NCBI RefSeq assembly: GCF_006742205.1
Contig: NZ_AP019721.1
Location: 1,798,001-1,862,000 of the forward strand
Source: Staphylococcus epidermidis
GTDB taxonomy: Bacteria; Bacillota; Bacilli; Staphylococcales; Staphylococcaceae
Length of the DNA stretch: 64,000 nucleotides
Reading direction: 5' to 3'
Shown: positions 37,440 to 45,263 of the stretch, in pieces
How the letters are laid out: every line of letters begins with the position of its first letter
Position numbering within the stretch: position 1 is the first letter of the stretch
Notes under the pieces: generated by a model
What the model was told of the DNA's origin: nothing
Database searches by the model: none
What the model saw: only the letters and a program-made list of their open reading frames with translations
Program-made: the position numbers and the translations under genes

Positions 37440-39698
37440 TTACTGTTTGATATAGCGTTTCAAGTGTTTAGATGTCAATGTTTCTGAACTATCAATGAAG
37501 TTTTTAGGTGTTCCACTAAATTGGACCTTTCCGCCATCCAACCCTGGGCCTGGGCCGACATCGATGATCCAATCTGCTTCACACATAATCGATAAATTAT
37601 GTTCAATCAAAATAACAGTATTGTTTTGATCAATTAAATCATCAAAACACTCCATCAATATAGGGATATCCGATTCATGTAGGCCTGTAGTTGGTTCGTC
37701 AAAAATAAAAATACTATTCTTTATCTCTTCATCTAAATGTTGTCCTAGTTTCACGCGTTGAATCTCTCCACCAGACAAAGTGGACAAAGGTTGTCCTAGT
37801 GACATATAATTCAAACCTGTCTTACTTACAGATTGTAATTTTGACTTAATATCATTCTTTTTATCAAAGAAAATGATACCTTCGTCAACCGTCAAATTGA
37901 GAACATCGGCAATTGAATACCCGTCTATGGTAGCATCTAATACTTCTTGTTTATAACGTTTGCCATGACAAACTTCACATGTCTGTGAAAAATCACCCAT
38001 AAAAGCAAGTTCCGTTTTAATATAGCCCTTTCCACCACAATTTGGACAGGCACCTTTTGAATTATAACTAAACATAGCTTTATTTAAGCCTGTTTCTTTA
38101 CTGAAATAGCTTCTTACACTATCAAAAACACCTAAATACGTTAATAGATTAGATCTATTAGATCCTTGAACTGCTTTTTGATCAATAAAGATGGTATGGT
38201 CATTATTTTCAAAACCTGCTTTAACAAGGGTACTCTTACCTGAACCAGCAACACCTGTTAAGACTGTTAATACGTGTTTAGGTATAGACGTTTTTACGTT
38301 ATTTAAATTGTTTTGTGTCACAGGACCGATATTATAAAAGTGGTTAGCTTCACGAATATTCTCTTTTAAATTATGTTTGTTACGTAATGCGTTACCTGTC
38401 GAAGTATTTGAAGATAGTAATTCATTATATGTTCCTTCAAATGTGATTTCACCGCCGTTTTTTCCTGAACCTGGCCCCATATCTATGATATAGTCTCCTT
38501 CTTTAATGACATCGGGATCATGTTCAACAATTAACACAGTATTACCTTTTTCTTTTAATGATTTTAAAATTTCATTGATTTTAGCTATATCTTCCGGATG
38601 CAAGCCAACACTTGGTTCATCTATAATGTAAACTAAATCCGATAAAGAACTATTTAAATGACGTATTAATTTAAGCCGTTGCGCTTCACCGCCTGATAAT
38701 GTCGTTGTGACACGGTTAAGCGTTAAATAACTTAATCCAATATATTCTAGTGCTTCTAACTGCTTTTTGAGAGGATCAATAATATATTTGGCTGTTGGAT
38801 CCTCTAATTTATTAAGAAACTCTAAATTTTCCTTAATTGTCATTTGTGTGAAATCAGAAATATTTTTACTCATAATTTTAGAACTTAATATTTTCGAGTT
38901 TAGACGTTGACCTTTACATGTTGAACAGATTTTATTATTTACTACATTTTTAAGATGTTTGGCGTAGCGTTTCTTATTAAATTCTTTATCACCTAAAAAT
39001 ATTCTACTGAATCTAGGTATTAGTCCTACATATTTAGCTGACTTTCTCCATTCTTTAGGAGGATTTTTTAATGTCATTGGCTCTTGATATAAAAACAATT
39101 CTAATTCATCTTTTGTATAATCTTTCAATTTTTTATTATTATCAAATAAACCACTATCTCGATAGGCTTTACCACGCTCTTTGTCTGGTCCAAAAGAAGG
39201 AAAGTCTATTGCACCTTCATTTAAAGACTTATCCCAATCTAGCAATTCATCTAAGTTAATGTCTTCAATATATCCTAATCCCTCACAAGTTTTACACATG
39301 CCCTTAGGACTATTGAAGGAATATGCATCTGAATAACCAACAAACGGTTCGCCTATTCTAGACCACAGTAATCTAACAGAAGCATATATATCTGAAACTG
39401 TTCCTACCGTGGAGCGAGAATTCCCATTGAATCTTTTCTGATTAATCGTCATTGCTACAGGAAGATTTTTAATTTTCTTTACTTTCGGTCTGGGTTGTTG
39501 ATTTAAATGAAATTGAATATAACTAGAATAACTTTCATTTAGTAGCTGTTCAGACTCCGCAGCAACAGTATTAAACACTAAAGATGATTTCCCTGAACCA
39601 GAACGACCTGTAAATACCGTTACTAAGTGTTTTGGGATATTTACATCTATGTTTTTCAAGTTATTTTGTGAAGCACCTGTAATATTAATAAAATCCAT
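37440..39698 (-). CDS. UvrA-like ABC ATPase (UvrA2/DrrC type), intact
   Basis: The 752-residue protein has two ABC ATPase cores: Walker A GRSGSGKSS near residue 33 and GVAGSGKST near 485, signatures TTLSGGEAQRLKLIRHL and STLSGGEIQRVKLGQHL, and Walker B regions VYIIDEPSVGLHP and IFIFDEPTTGLHE. Zinc-finger Cys pairs CKTCEGLGY/CSTCKGQR and CPNCGGKGY/CEVCHGKR are present. It is about 190 residues shorter than housekeeping UvrA, missing much of the UvrB-binding region. This fits the UvrA2/drug-resistance class, which may act in DNA-damage tolerance or self-protection. GGGAGG precedes the ATG. It is the only long intact gene in the island. Confidence 0.9.
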   Translation of the reverse strand: MDFINITGASQNNLKNIDVNIPKHLVTVFTGRSGSGKSSLVFNTVAAESEQLLNESYSSYIQFHLNQQPRPKVKKIKNLPVAMTINQKRFNGNSRSTVGTVSDIYASVRLLWSRIGEPFVGYSDAYSFNSPKGMCKTCEGLGYIEDINLDELLDWDKSLNEGAIDFPSFGPDKERGKAYRDSGLFDNNKKLKDYTKDELELFLYQEPMTLKNPPKEWRKSAKYVGLIPRFSRIFLGDKEFNKKRYAKHLKNVVNNKICSTCKGQRLNSKILSSKIMSKNISDFTQMTIKENLEFLNKLEDPTAKYIIDPLKKQLEALEYIGLSYLTLNRVTTTLSGGEAQRLKLIRHLNSSLSDLVYIIDEPSVGLHPEDIAKINEILKSLKEKGNTVLIVEHDPDVIKEGDYIIDMGPGSGKNGGEITFEGTYNELLSSNTSTGNALRNKHNLKENIREANHFYNIGPVTQNNLNNVKTSIPKHVLTVLTGVAGSGKSTLVKAGFENNDHTIFIDQKAVQGSNRSNLLTYLGVFDSVRSYFSKETGLNKAMFSYNSKGACPNCGGKGYIKTELAFMGDFSQTCEVCHGKRYKQEVLDATIDGYSIADVLNLTVDEGIIFFDKKNDIKSKLQSVSKTGLNYMSLGQPLSTLSGGEIQRVKLGQHLDEEIKNSIFIFDEPTTGLHESDIPILMECFDDLIDQNNTVILIEHNLSIMCEADWIIDVGPGPGLDGGKVQFSGTPKNFIDSSETLTSKHLKRYIKQ

Positions 39699-39796
39699 TA
39701 ATTGTCCTCCCTTTATAAACTTTATAACATTGATTATTGCATATTAATTAAGGATTAACTACTCATTCAAAACACGACAACTTTAGGTCTTTTATA

Positions 39797-41238
39797 TTAC
39801 AAATTATTCCACCAATTCAATCCGTCTTCACTAAGTAATTTTTCACTTTCTTTAGGCCCATAGCATCCAAAGGCATAATTAGGAAACTGTGGCTATTCTT
39901 GTTTCCATACATTTTCAATATCATCAATAAATTTCCAAGAATTTTTAATTCTTCCCAATGCGTAAATTTTGTTTGTTCTCCAATTAATGTATCGTAAATA
40001 AGATTTTCATATGCATCAACTGTGTTCATTTTATCTTTAATCGGCATAGTATAAGAAAGCTTCACTTTTTGCATTTCATTATTTTGATTACTTTTCTTAC
40101 CATTCACACATAAAGAAAATCCTTCATTAGGTTGTACGTTGATGACTAATAAGTTTGATGCATTCTGTTCACAATTACTATAATAAAATTGCATTGGATT
40201 TTTTAAACTCTATAACGATTTGGATAGATTTTTTTCATTCTTTTTTCTGTACGAATATAAAATGTAACACTAGCCCATTTAGAGTTTTCAATTTCTATTT
40301 TACCTGCTACAAAAGTTTCAGTATTAGATTGTGAATTTACATTAGGTTCATTTCTATATGCAGGAACGAACTCATTATTCATCATTCCCCCATCATATTG
40401 ACCACGTACGAAACTTTCTTTAATTTCATTTGGATTAAAACATTTCAAGGATCTTAAGACTTGAACTTTTTCTTTTCTTATATCACTACTTTTTCTACTA
40501 ATTGGAGGTTCTATTGCAAGTAATTAAACCATTTGTAATAAATGATTTTGAACCATGAATTTTAGGGCGCCGCTTGATTCGTAGTAACCACCACGATATT
40601 CTATACTAATCGTTTCTGAAGAAGTTGCTTGTATATTGGAAATATACTTATTATTCCAAAGTGGTTCAAATATAGTGTTTCAAAATCGTAGACGTTCAAT
40701 ATTTTGAATCATTTCTTTACTTAAATAGTGACCAATTCCAAATATTTCTTCTTCTTTAAAAGACTTACTTATTTGATTATTTAATTTTTTTGCAGATTTT
40801 AAATCATCACCAAATGGTTTTTCTATAATTATTCGCATTAACCCTTTTACGTTCGTTAATCCAGACTCTTTCAAGTGGTTTGTTGCAACTCCAAAAATTT
40901 AGGGGACATTGCAAGATAGAACAATCGATTTTCTTTTAGGTCAAACTTATCATCTAGTTCTAAACTCATTTCCAAAAATTTTTGGTAGCTATCTTTACTA
41001 TTAGCGTCCTGTTGTTTATAAAATAAACGTTTTAAAAACGCACCAATTTCCTTTGAGTTTTCAATATTATTTTGAATAGCATTTTTGACTTTTTCTCTAA
41101 ATTCATCAGTAGTTAACTCATTTAAACCACTGCCAATAATTGTTAGTGAATTTTCAAAGTATCCTTTTTGAAACAAATTATAAATAAATGGGAAAAATTT
41201 TCGATAGCTTAAAACACCTGTTGCTCCAAAATAAAGAG
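39797..41238 (-). pseudogene. zwf: Glucose-6-phosphate dehydrogenase, multiply broken
   Basis: The copy can be followed over the full length in pieces. It opens with the NADP loop FGATGVLSYRKFFPFIYNLF at the right edge, then YFENSLTIIGSGLNELTTDE and FYLAMSPKFLE (41176-40871). IEKPFGDDLKSAKKLN and FGIGHYLSKEMIQNIERLRF carry the active-site Lys and His region (40874-40680). After stops come SLKCFNPNEIKESFVRGQYD (40448-40203) and the C-terminal part ending DGLNWWNNL. At least four frameshifts or stops are present. It is more divergent than a housekeeping zwf would be and probably came in with the island. Confidence 0.88.
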
Positions 41239-41240
41239 CT

Positions 41241-41379
41241 TCTTATTCAGTAGAAACAAAGTATAAAGCCGTTGAAATGAAAGCAGCAGAATTTTCAACA
41301 AAAGAAATTATGAAAGAATTAAATATTAGAAATAGAACACAAGTAAAAAGTTGGTGGCTATGGTATCAAAATGAGGAAA
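41241..41379 (+). mobile_element. IS3-family (IS150-like) OrfA fragment
   Basis: The frame reads SYSVETKYKAVEMKAAEFST and KEIMKELNIRNRTQVKSWWL, then WYQNEES. This is the N-terminal helix-turn-helix part of an IS3-group OrfA. It starts exactly where the G6PDH homology stops and ends after about 46 codons; no OrfB, terminal repeats or target duplication are visible. Confidence 0.75.
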
Positions 41380-41429
41380 GTATGTTTGTTTTATATCTTT
41401 ATCCTCAGTCATTAATTATTTGTCTATCT

Positions 41430-41459
41430 TTGCATTTCTCTACTAACCAGTGTTATAAT
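41430..41459 (+). promoter_or_regulatory. Promoter of the Fst antitoxin RNA
   Basis: TTGCAT (41430-41435) and a perfect TATAAT (41454-41459) are separated by 18 bases, and the predicted start is about 41466. Confidence 0.75.
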
Positions 41460-41465
41460 CTAGAT

Positions 41466-41530
41466 AATGAAAATGATTAGCAATTAATGCACCAATCCCC
41501 ACACTACTGCAATAGTGTGGGGATTTTTAT
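41466..41530 (+). ncRNA. Antitoxin RNA of an Fst/par-type type I toxin-antitoxin locus
   Basis: A short transcript of about 65 bases is defined by the promoter at 41430-41459 and the terminator at 41494-41528. Its 5' part contains a 25-base sequence (41469-41493) that recurs identically at 41628-41652. There it covers, on the opposite strand, the toxin's ribosome site and start codon. The RNA can therefore pair perfectly with the toxin translation-initiation region, the known mechanism of the pAD1 par locus and related staphylococcal systems. No transcript data are available here. Confidence 0.8.
41494..41528. terminator. Shared bidirectional terminator of toxin mRNA and antitoxin RNA
   Basis: A 13-base perfect stem AATCCCCACACTA/TAGTGTGGGGATT with a 6-base loop; T runs are found on the plus strand and, more weakly, on the minus strand. 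A convergent shared terminator is characteristic of par/fst loci. Confidence 0.9.
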
Positions 41531-41546
41531 GTGTGTCTATGGTTGC

Positions 41547-41642
41547 CTATTTATTATTGCAATTACATATCCAATGAGTAAATAATGCAATAATACAACA
41601 ACTGAGGACTGTGGTCGTGATGTGAACGAAAATGATTAGCAA
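41547..41642 (-). CDS. Fst/PepA1-type type I toxin (31 residues)
   Basis: The minus-strand frame starts at TTG 41642, 8 bases after GGAGG, and encodes 31 residues beginning MLIIFVHITTTVLSCCIIAL, followed by FTHWICNCNNK. Fst/SprA toxins share the plan ML-I-FVHI-(x)P-V-x-SGC-x-(I/V)A-x-F-x-x-W-L-x-R-R/N-x-K, so the membrane segment, the Trp and the hydrophilic tail are in place. Odd points are Thr for the usual Pro, Cys for Gly, and two Cys where the tail normally has Arg (TGT/TGC from CGT/CGC by one transition each). The toxin may thus be weakened. Such peptides insert in the membrane. Confidence 0.82.
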   Translation of the reverse strand: MLIIFVHITTTVLSCCIIALFTHWICNCNNK

Positions 41643-41652
41643 TTAATGCACC
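41628..41652. repeat. 25-base direct repeat, toxin copy (antitoxin copy at 41469-41493)
   Basis: Both copies read GAAAATGATTAG followed by CAATTAATGCACC on the plus strand with no mismatch. The toxin-side copy spans the ribosome site and TTG start of the minus-strand toxin gene. Confidence 0.92.
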
Positions 41653-41702
41653 TCCTCTCTTCGTCAATTGACGCCTGAGAGATAGGCGACTCATATATTA
41701 TA
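41643..41702 (-). promoter_or_regulatory. Toxin promoter and structured 5' leader
   Basis: On the minus strand a TATAAT box (41702-41697) precedes a leader that can form GCCTATCTCTCAGGC and CGTCAATTGACG hairpins. The CTATCTCTC stretch can pair with GAGAGGAGG, the toxin ribosome site. Intramolecular occlusion of the site is known for fst-type mRNAs. Confidence 0.65.
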
Positions 41703-41752
41703 TCATCTCTGAATATTCGATAATAGATAACTTCAGATAATCATGACTTATG

Positions 41753-42066
41753 TTAAATTAAACCTAAATTATCTTGCTTTTGAACAATACCTTGTTGAAT
41801 ATCATCATCTAAATTATTTTTCATTTCTTTAAATAATTCTTGAAATCTCATCTCATCTTGATCAGAATAACCTTCAAAAACGACTTTATCGATATTGTCT
41901 TCGTTAAAATAGTATATTTGATCTTCTACGACACCGACAGGATAATTACATGCTGAATAATCAAATATATATTTTTGATTATCTATATCTACAATAGGTC
42001 CTCGATTGATAATCATTAACTTTTGGGAACCTTCTTTTAAATATATGATACTCCTATTGTTTCCAC
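41753..42066 (-). pseudogene. DUF4176 protein, N-terminal frameshift
   Basis: The conserved part reads SQKLMIINRGPIVDIDNQKY, then YPVGVVEDQIYYFNEDNIDK and VVFEGYSDQDE. This is the DUF4176 pattern of small proteins encoded in type VII secretion toxin loci. A natural start is GTG 42066 with AGGTGAG 6 bases upstream (METIG...). A single missing base near 42053 puts it out of frame with SIIYLKEGSQKLM. Unless translation restarts at ATG 42016, the gene is inactive. It is the last gene of the toxin-DUF443-DUF4176 row and has a paralogous 3' end at 35450. Confidence 0.75.
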
Positions 42067-42076
42067 TTTATCTCAC

Positions 42077-42700
42077 CTATCTTCTTATATTTTTAATTTT
42101 GGCATGTACTTTTCTATCAGAAATTGAAGCCATATTCAAAGTAGTAAATATAAATAATACACCTACCCAAAGTATATATCCTAAGATGTTTTTCTTTTCC
42201 TCAAAAATCATTTGAAAAGGTGCAATTGAGAAAAACAGCATCATAAAATAGCAAAACACCACCAATATCATATTTTTAAATGATGGTATCAATATTACTT
42301 TTTGTTTACTCTTTTTATTAAATGCTGGATGATTTAACTTCTTTCTTATAGATAAACGAAGTGTGATCACAGCAACAAATCCAATTAAAAACATAAAAAC
42401 TATCCAAATTCGACTAATATTAATATCTATATAACCCACAAGACTTCTTAATAGCACACTGATAGTGACGCCAACGCCAGCAGCCATCATACCATGACTC
42501 TTTTGTCCTCCATTATGAAATATGTTTATATTATTGAATTCTTGATAAGTTAATTCTGTGAATTTAATAGGTATAAACCAATTCAGCATTGGACATAAAT
42601 ATGAATACCAATTTTGTTCTAAATCGACCATTAAATAGCGATTATCTTTTTGAATGATGTTATATCTAGGATTTTTATAAATTGTGTATACATAATCCAT
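42077..42700 (-). CDS. DUF443 membrane protein (TsaI-like immunity protein)
   Basis: The 207-residue protein begins with the DUF443 signature KNPRYNIIQKDNRYLMVDL, then PMLNWFIPIKFTELTYQEF. Five hydrophobic segments follow. DUF443 (tandem five-TM) proteins accompany type VII secreted toxins; in S. aureus a member, TsaI, protects against the membrane-depolarising toxin TspA. Its start is 6 bases after the stop of the toxin remnant. No internal stops are seen, so immunity may persist after the toxin has decayed. Its exact partner is not known. Confidence 0.82.
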   Translation of the reverse strand: MDYVYTIYKNPRYNIIQKDNRYLMVDLEQNWYSYLCPMLNWFIPIKFTELTYQEFNNINIFHNGGQKSHGMMAAGVGVTISVLLRSLVGYIDINISRIWIVFMFLIGFVAVITLRLSIRKKLNHPAFNKKSKQKVILIPSFKNMILVVFCYFMMLFFSIAPFQMIFEEKKNILGYILWVGVLFIFTTLNMASISDRKVHAKIKNIRR

Positions 42701-42706
42701 CTTGTT

Positions 42707-43149
42707 TCACCAACTCCATTTCATTGGATTTACAACTTTTTTGACATTATTGACAGCTTCTCCAACATTTTTTTCGACTTTTTTGCTTTATTACTAAAAT
42801 AGTTGGCATCATTTTCAACGCTTTCTACAACCTCCTGAGAACTATCCTATAATTTATTTTTCATATGTAATGCACCTTTCACTTCTAAGGTAATTTCCTT
42901 AGTTTTAAAATCAATGTATTTATCAATTCCTTTGTCAATTTGATGACCAACCCAGTCAATTTTTTAACTCGTACCTAATCCTTTAGTTGAATTTACTATG
43001 TCAACGCCAACGAATTTTCGCATATTAAATCTAATTTGTTCTCCACTAGCTACAATAACGGCTGAAAAGAATTATATCCGAGAATCATAAGCAAGTCCTT
43101 GTGACCCACCCGCTCCACAATTACATGATACTTTTTTGGAAACAATCAT
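42707..43149 (-). pseudogene. Type VII secretion toxin C-terminus, degraded
   Basis: The minus strand reads MIVSKKVSCNCGAGGSQGLA, a stop, then GEQIRFNMRKFVGVDIVNST, a stop, IDWVGHQIDKGIDKYIDFKT, EVKGALHMKNK, a stop, VVESVENDANYF. After a one-base shift it ends KNVGEAVNNVKKVVNPMKWSW. The position directly before DUF443 and the WSW-type end suit the C-terminal domain of a TspA-like or other polymorphic toxin. The N-terminal secretion part is absent. The toxin identity is an inference from context; the coding decay (three stops, one frameshift) is directly seen. Confidence 0.55.
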
Positions 43150-43209
43150 ATCTACTTAAAATACTTTTCACTATAATTTCAACATTAGAAGAGTAGCCTT
43201 TTGATGTTA

Positions 43210-43254
43210 AAAAAAAGTATTAAGCAACTGACTAAAAGTGCTTAATACTTTTTG
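43210..43254. terminator. Hairpin at the island/core boundary
   Basis: The stem AAAAAGTATTAAGCA/TGCTTAATACTTTTT is a strong bidirectional terminator about 155 bases past the cpaA stop. It most likely ends the cpaA operon on the minus strand. Confidence 0.85.
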
Positions 43255-43409
43255 TTATCAGAAAAGCGACGTCAACATAGAAACAAAACTTTTAAACAAT
43301 TTATTCTAAGTTATGAAGCTTATTAAAATACATTTAACTTTTTATCTTAGATAAATACTAACAATAACGTACATAATCGAAACCTGATAGTATATAAACA
43401 ATGCCGTGT

Positions 43410-45254
43410 TTAATAATAAAATTCCAATTCTTGCTTTAATTCATCTACATATTCTTTAGTTCCCGTCACAATCAAACGATCTTTATATCGTAACTGTGTA
43501 TCACCATGAGGTACGATTGAATCGTTATCTCTTATAATACGAACAAAAATAATATCGCCACCAAATGGGAAATTACGTAATTGAATATTTTCATACTGAT
43601 AATTTAACATTTGAATTTCATATAGAGATGTTTCTACATTACTTAATAAATTCAGCATATTAGGTGTTTCTATTAAACTTTTTAGTAAGATTTTATTACT
43701 TAAATAATTACTAAACACCTCTATACCTTGATGTTTCAATGTCGGATCTTCGTTTGTGCTTTCGAGTCGACATATAACACGTTTAACACCATGTTTTTTA
43801 GCCATTAACGCAACGCTTTTATTTATATGGTCATCATTTGTAGAACATACAACAATATCTCGCTCGAAAAGTCCCAAGCGTTCTAATAAATCTTCTTCGT
43901 AATCTGCTATTTCTATCATAGTAATATCGTCAGAGAGCTTTCTACTATCACTCAAATCTTTTCGATAGTATAAAGAAATATCATATAATTGAGAAGTTAA
44001 ATTTTGTGCTATTGGAATAGTTAATTGATTCTTTCCAATCATACTTACTTCTATGCGGCGTCCCACTTCATTAGGAATTGGGAACATCTTCTTGAATATC
44101 ACGGGTACGAAGACACATGTAATCACAGCACTAAGAATTAAAATGCCTGAAGTTTCCGGAGAAATCGCTTTTAATTTTTCAGCAATTTTAGCCGCAGCTA
44201 TAACAAGTGATAAAGTTGATGTAAGTAAGAAAGCAGATGCAATGGTAGTTTTAGTGTCAAACCAGCGTCTAATGTAAAATACTGGTATCAATTTTGAAAT
44301 AATAAATGAAAAAATGAGTACAGGTATAATAAGTAACAACGATGGTTCTTTAATTAAACTTGGGATATCTAAATCGACACCTACCATGATAAAGAAAATT
44401 GGAATAAAGAAACCATAACCAAAGGAATCTAATTTTTCGACCATCTCTTCATTAGGTTTAAGTAAAGAAACAACGACACCGGCAAGAAATGCACCTAATA
44501 TGTATTCAGCACCAACACCTTCAGCAAGTGCTACTAATAAAATAATAAGTGCAAATACTGCTCTTATACCTATTTGCGTTGTACCATCCATTAACTTTTG
44601 TAAGAAGGACATACGTTTAAATAACACACCGATTACATAAAAGACAACTGTAAATACGACTAAAATACCTGTAAGCCATATTGTACTACCACCTTCACCA
44701 TAAATAGCACCATAAACAGTTAGTAAAATCATGGTAAATAAATCTGCTAATACAGCTACTAGTAAAATAAATTGTCCTATCGTTGTACGCATAATGTTCA
44801 TTTCTTTAAGGGTTGGTACTACAACTCCTAAAGAAATTGTTGAAATGATGATCACCATTAAAAGGACATCATTAACTAATCCTAACCATTTAAATGCAAA
44901 AGCTAAAACAACCGAAATCATCATAATAAATGCAAATACTGTCAGTGCCAGTTTAAGATGCCCAGGTACATCCTTTTCATGTTTATCTTCTCCTTGTCTT
45001 GGACGTGAATCCTTTTTAAATGCATTAAAGTCAATTTCTAGACCACTTAAAAACATTAAAAAGATAAACCCAAGCGTAGATAAAATATTAAGGAATGCAT
45101 CTCTTTCCACTAAATTGAGAAAAGAGTGACCTATCACTATCCCCATCAATATTTCAGCTACAACAACAGGAAGAAAGTTTATATTAAAACGATGCACAAT
45201 GATCGGAGTCATAAATGCAGCTACGACGACTATAACTAAAGATAAGAATTCCAT
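43410..45254 (-). CDS. cpaA: CPA2-family cation/proton antiporter CpaA with RCK domains
   Basis: The 614-residue protein has about twelve membrane segments (residues 1-380, with LSGLEIDFNAFK and GAFLAGVVVSLL of the Na+/H+ exchanger fold). Then come a truncated RCK_N-like domain (EVSMIGKNQLTIPIAQNLTS ... RDIVVCSTNDDHINKSVALMAKKHG) and a C-terminal RCK_C domain (FPFGGDIIFVRIIRDNDSIVPHGDTQLRYKDRLIVTG). In S. aureus the RCK_C domain of CpaA binds c-di-AMP and the protein moves K+/Na+ against H+. It lies 9 bases behind mgtE, at the end of the UPF0738-relQ-nadK-rluD-mgtE-cpaA row. Confidence 0.92.
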   Translation of the reverse strand: MEFLSLVIVVVAAFMTPIIVHRFNINFLPVVVAEILMGIVIGHSFLNLVERDAFLNILSTLGFIFLMFLSGLEIDFNAFKKDSRPRQGEDKHEKDVPGHLKLALTVFAFIMMISVVLAFAFKWLGLVNDVLLMVIIISTISLGVVVPTLKEMNIMRTTIGQFILLVAVLADLFTMILLTVYGAIYGEGGSTIWLTGILVVFTVVFYVIGVLFKRMSFLQKLMDGTTQIGIRAVFALIILLVALAEGVGAEYILGAFLAGVVVSLLKPNEEMVEKLDSFGYGFFIPIFFIMVGVDLDIPSLIKEPSLLLIIPVLIFSFIISKLIPVFYIRRWFDTKTTIASAFLLTSTLSLVIAAAKIAEKLKAISPETSGILILSAVITCVFVPVIFKKMFPIPNEVGRRIEVSMIGKNQLTIPIAQNLTSQLYDISLYYRKDLSDSRKLSDDITMIEIADYEEDLLERLGLFERDIVVCSTNDDHINKSVALMAKKHGVKRVICRLESTNEDPTLKHQGIEVFSNYLSNKILLKSLIETPNMLNLLSNVETSLYEIQMLNYQYENIQLRNFPFGGDIIFVRIIRDNDSIVPHGDTQLRYKDRLIVTGTKEYVDELKQELEFYY

Positions 45255-45263
45255 ATGACCTCC

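Noticed and set aside
41241..41480. 67-codon frame at 41277 as a novel small protein
   Set aside because: Its N-terminal part is an IS3-family OrfA fragment and the rest is noncoding sequence leading into the antitoxin promoter.
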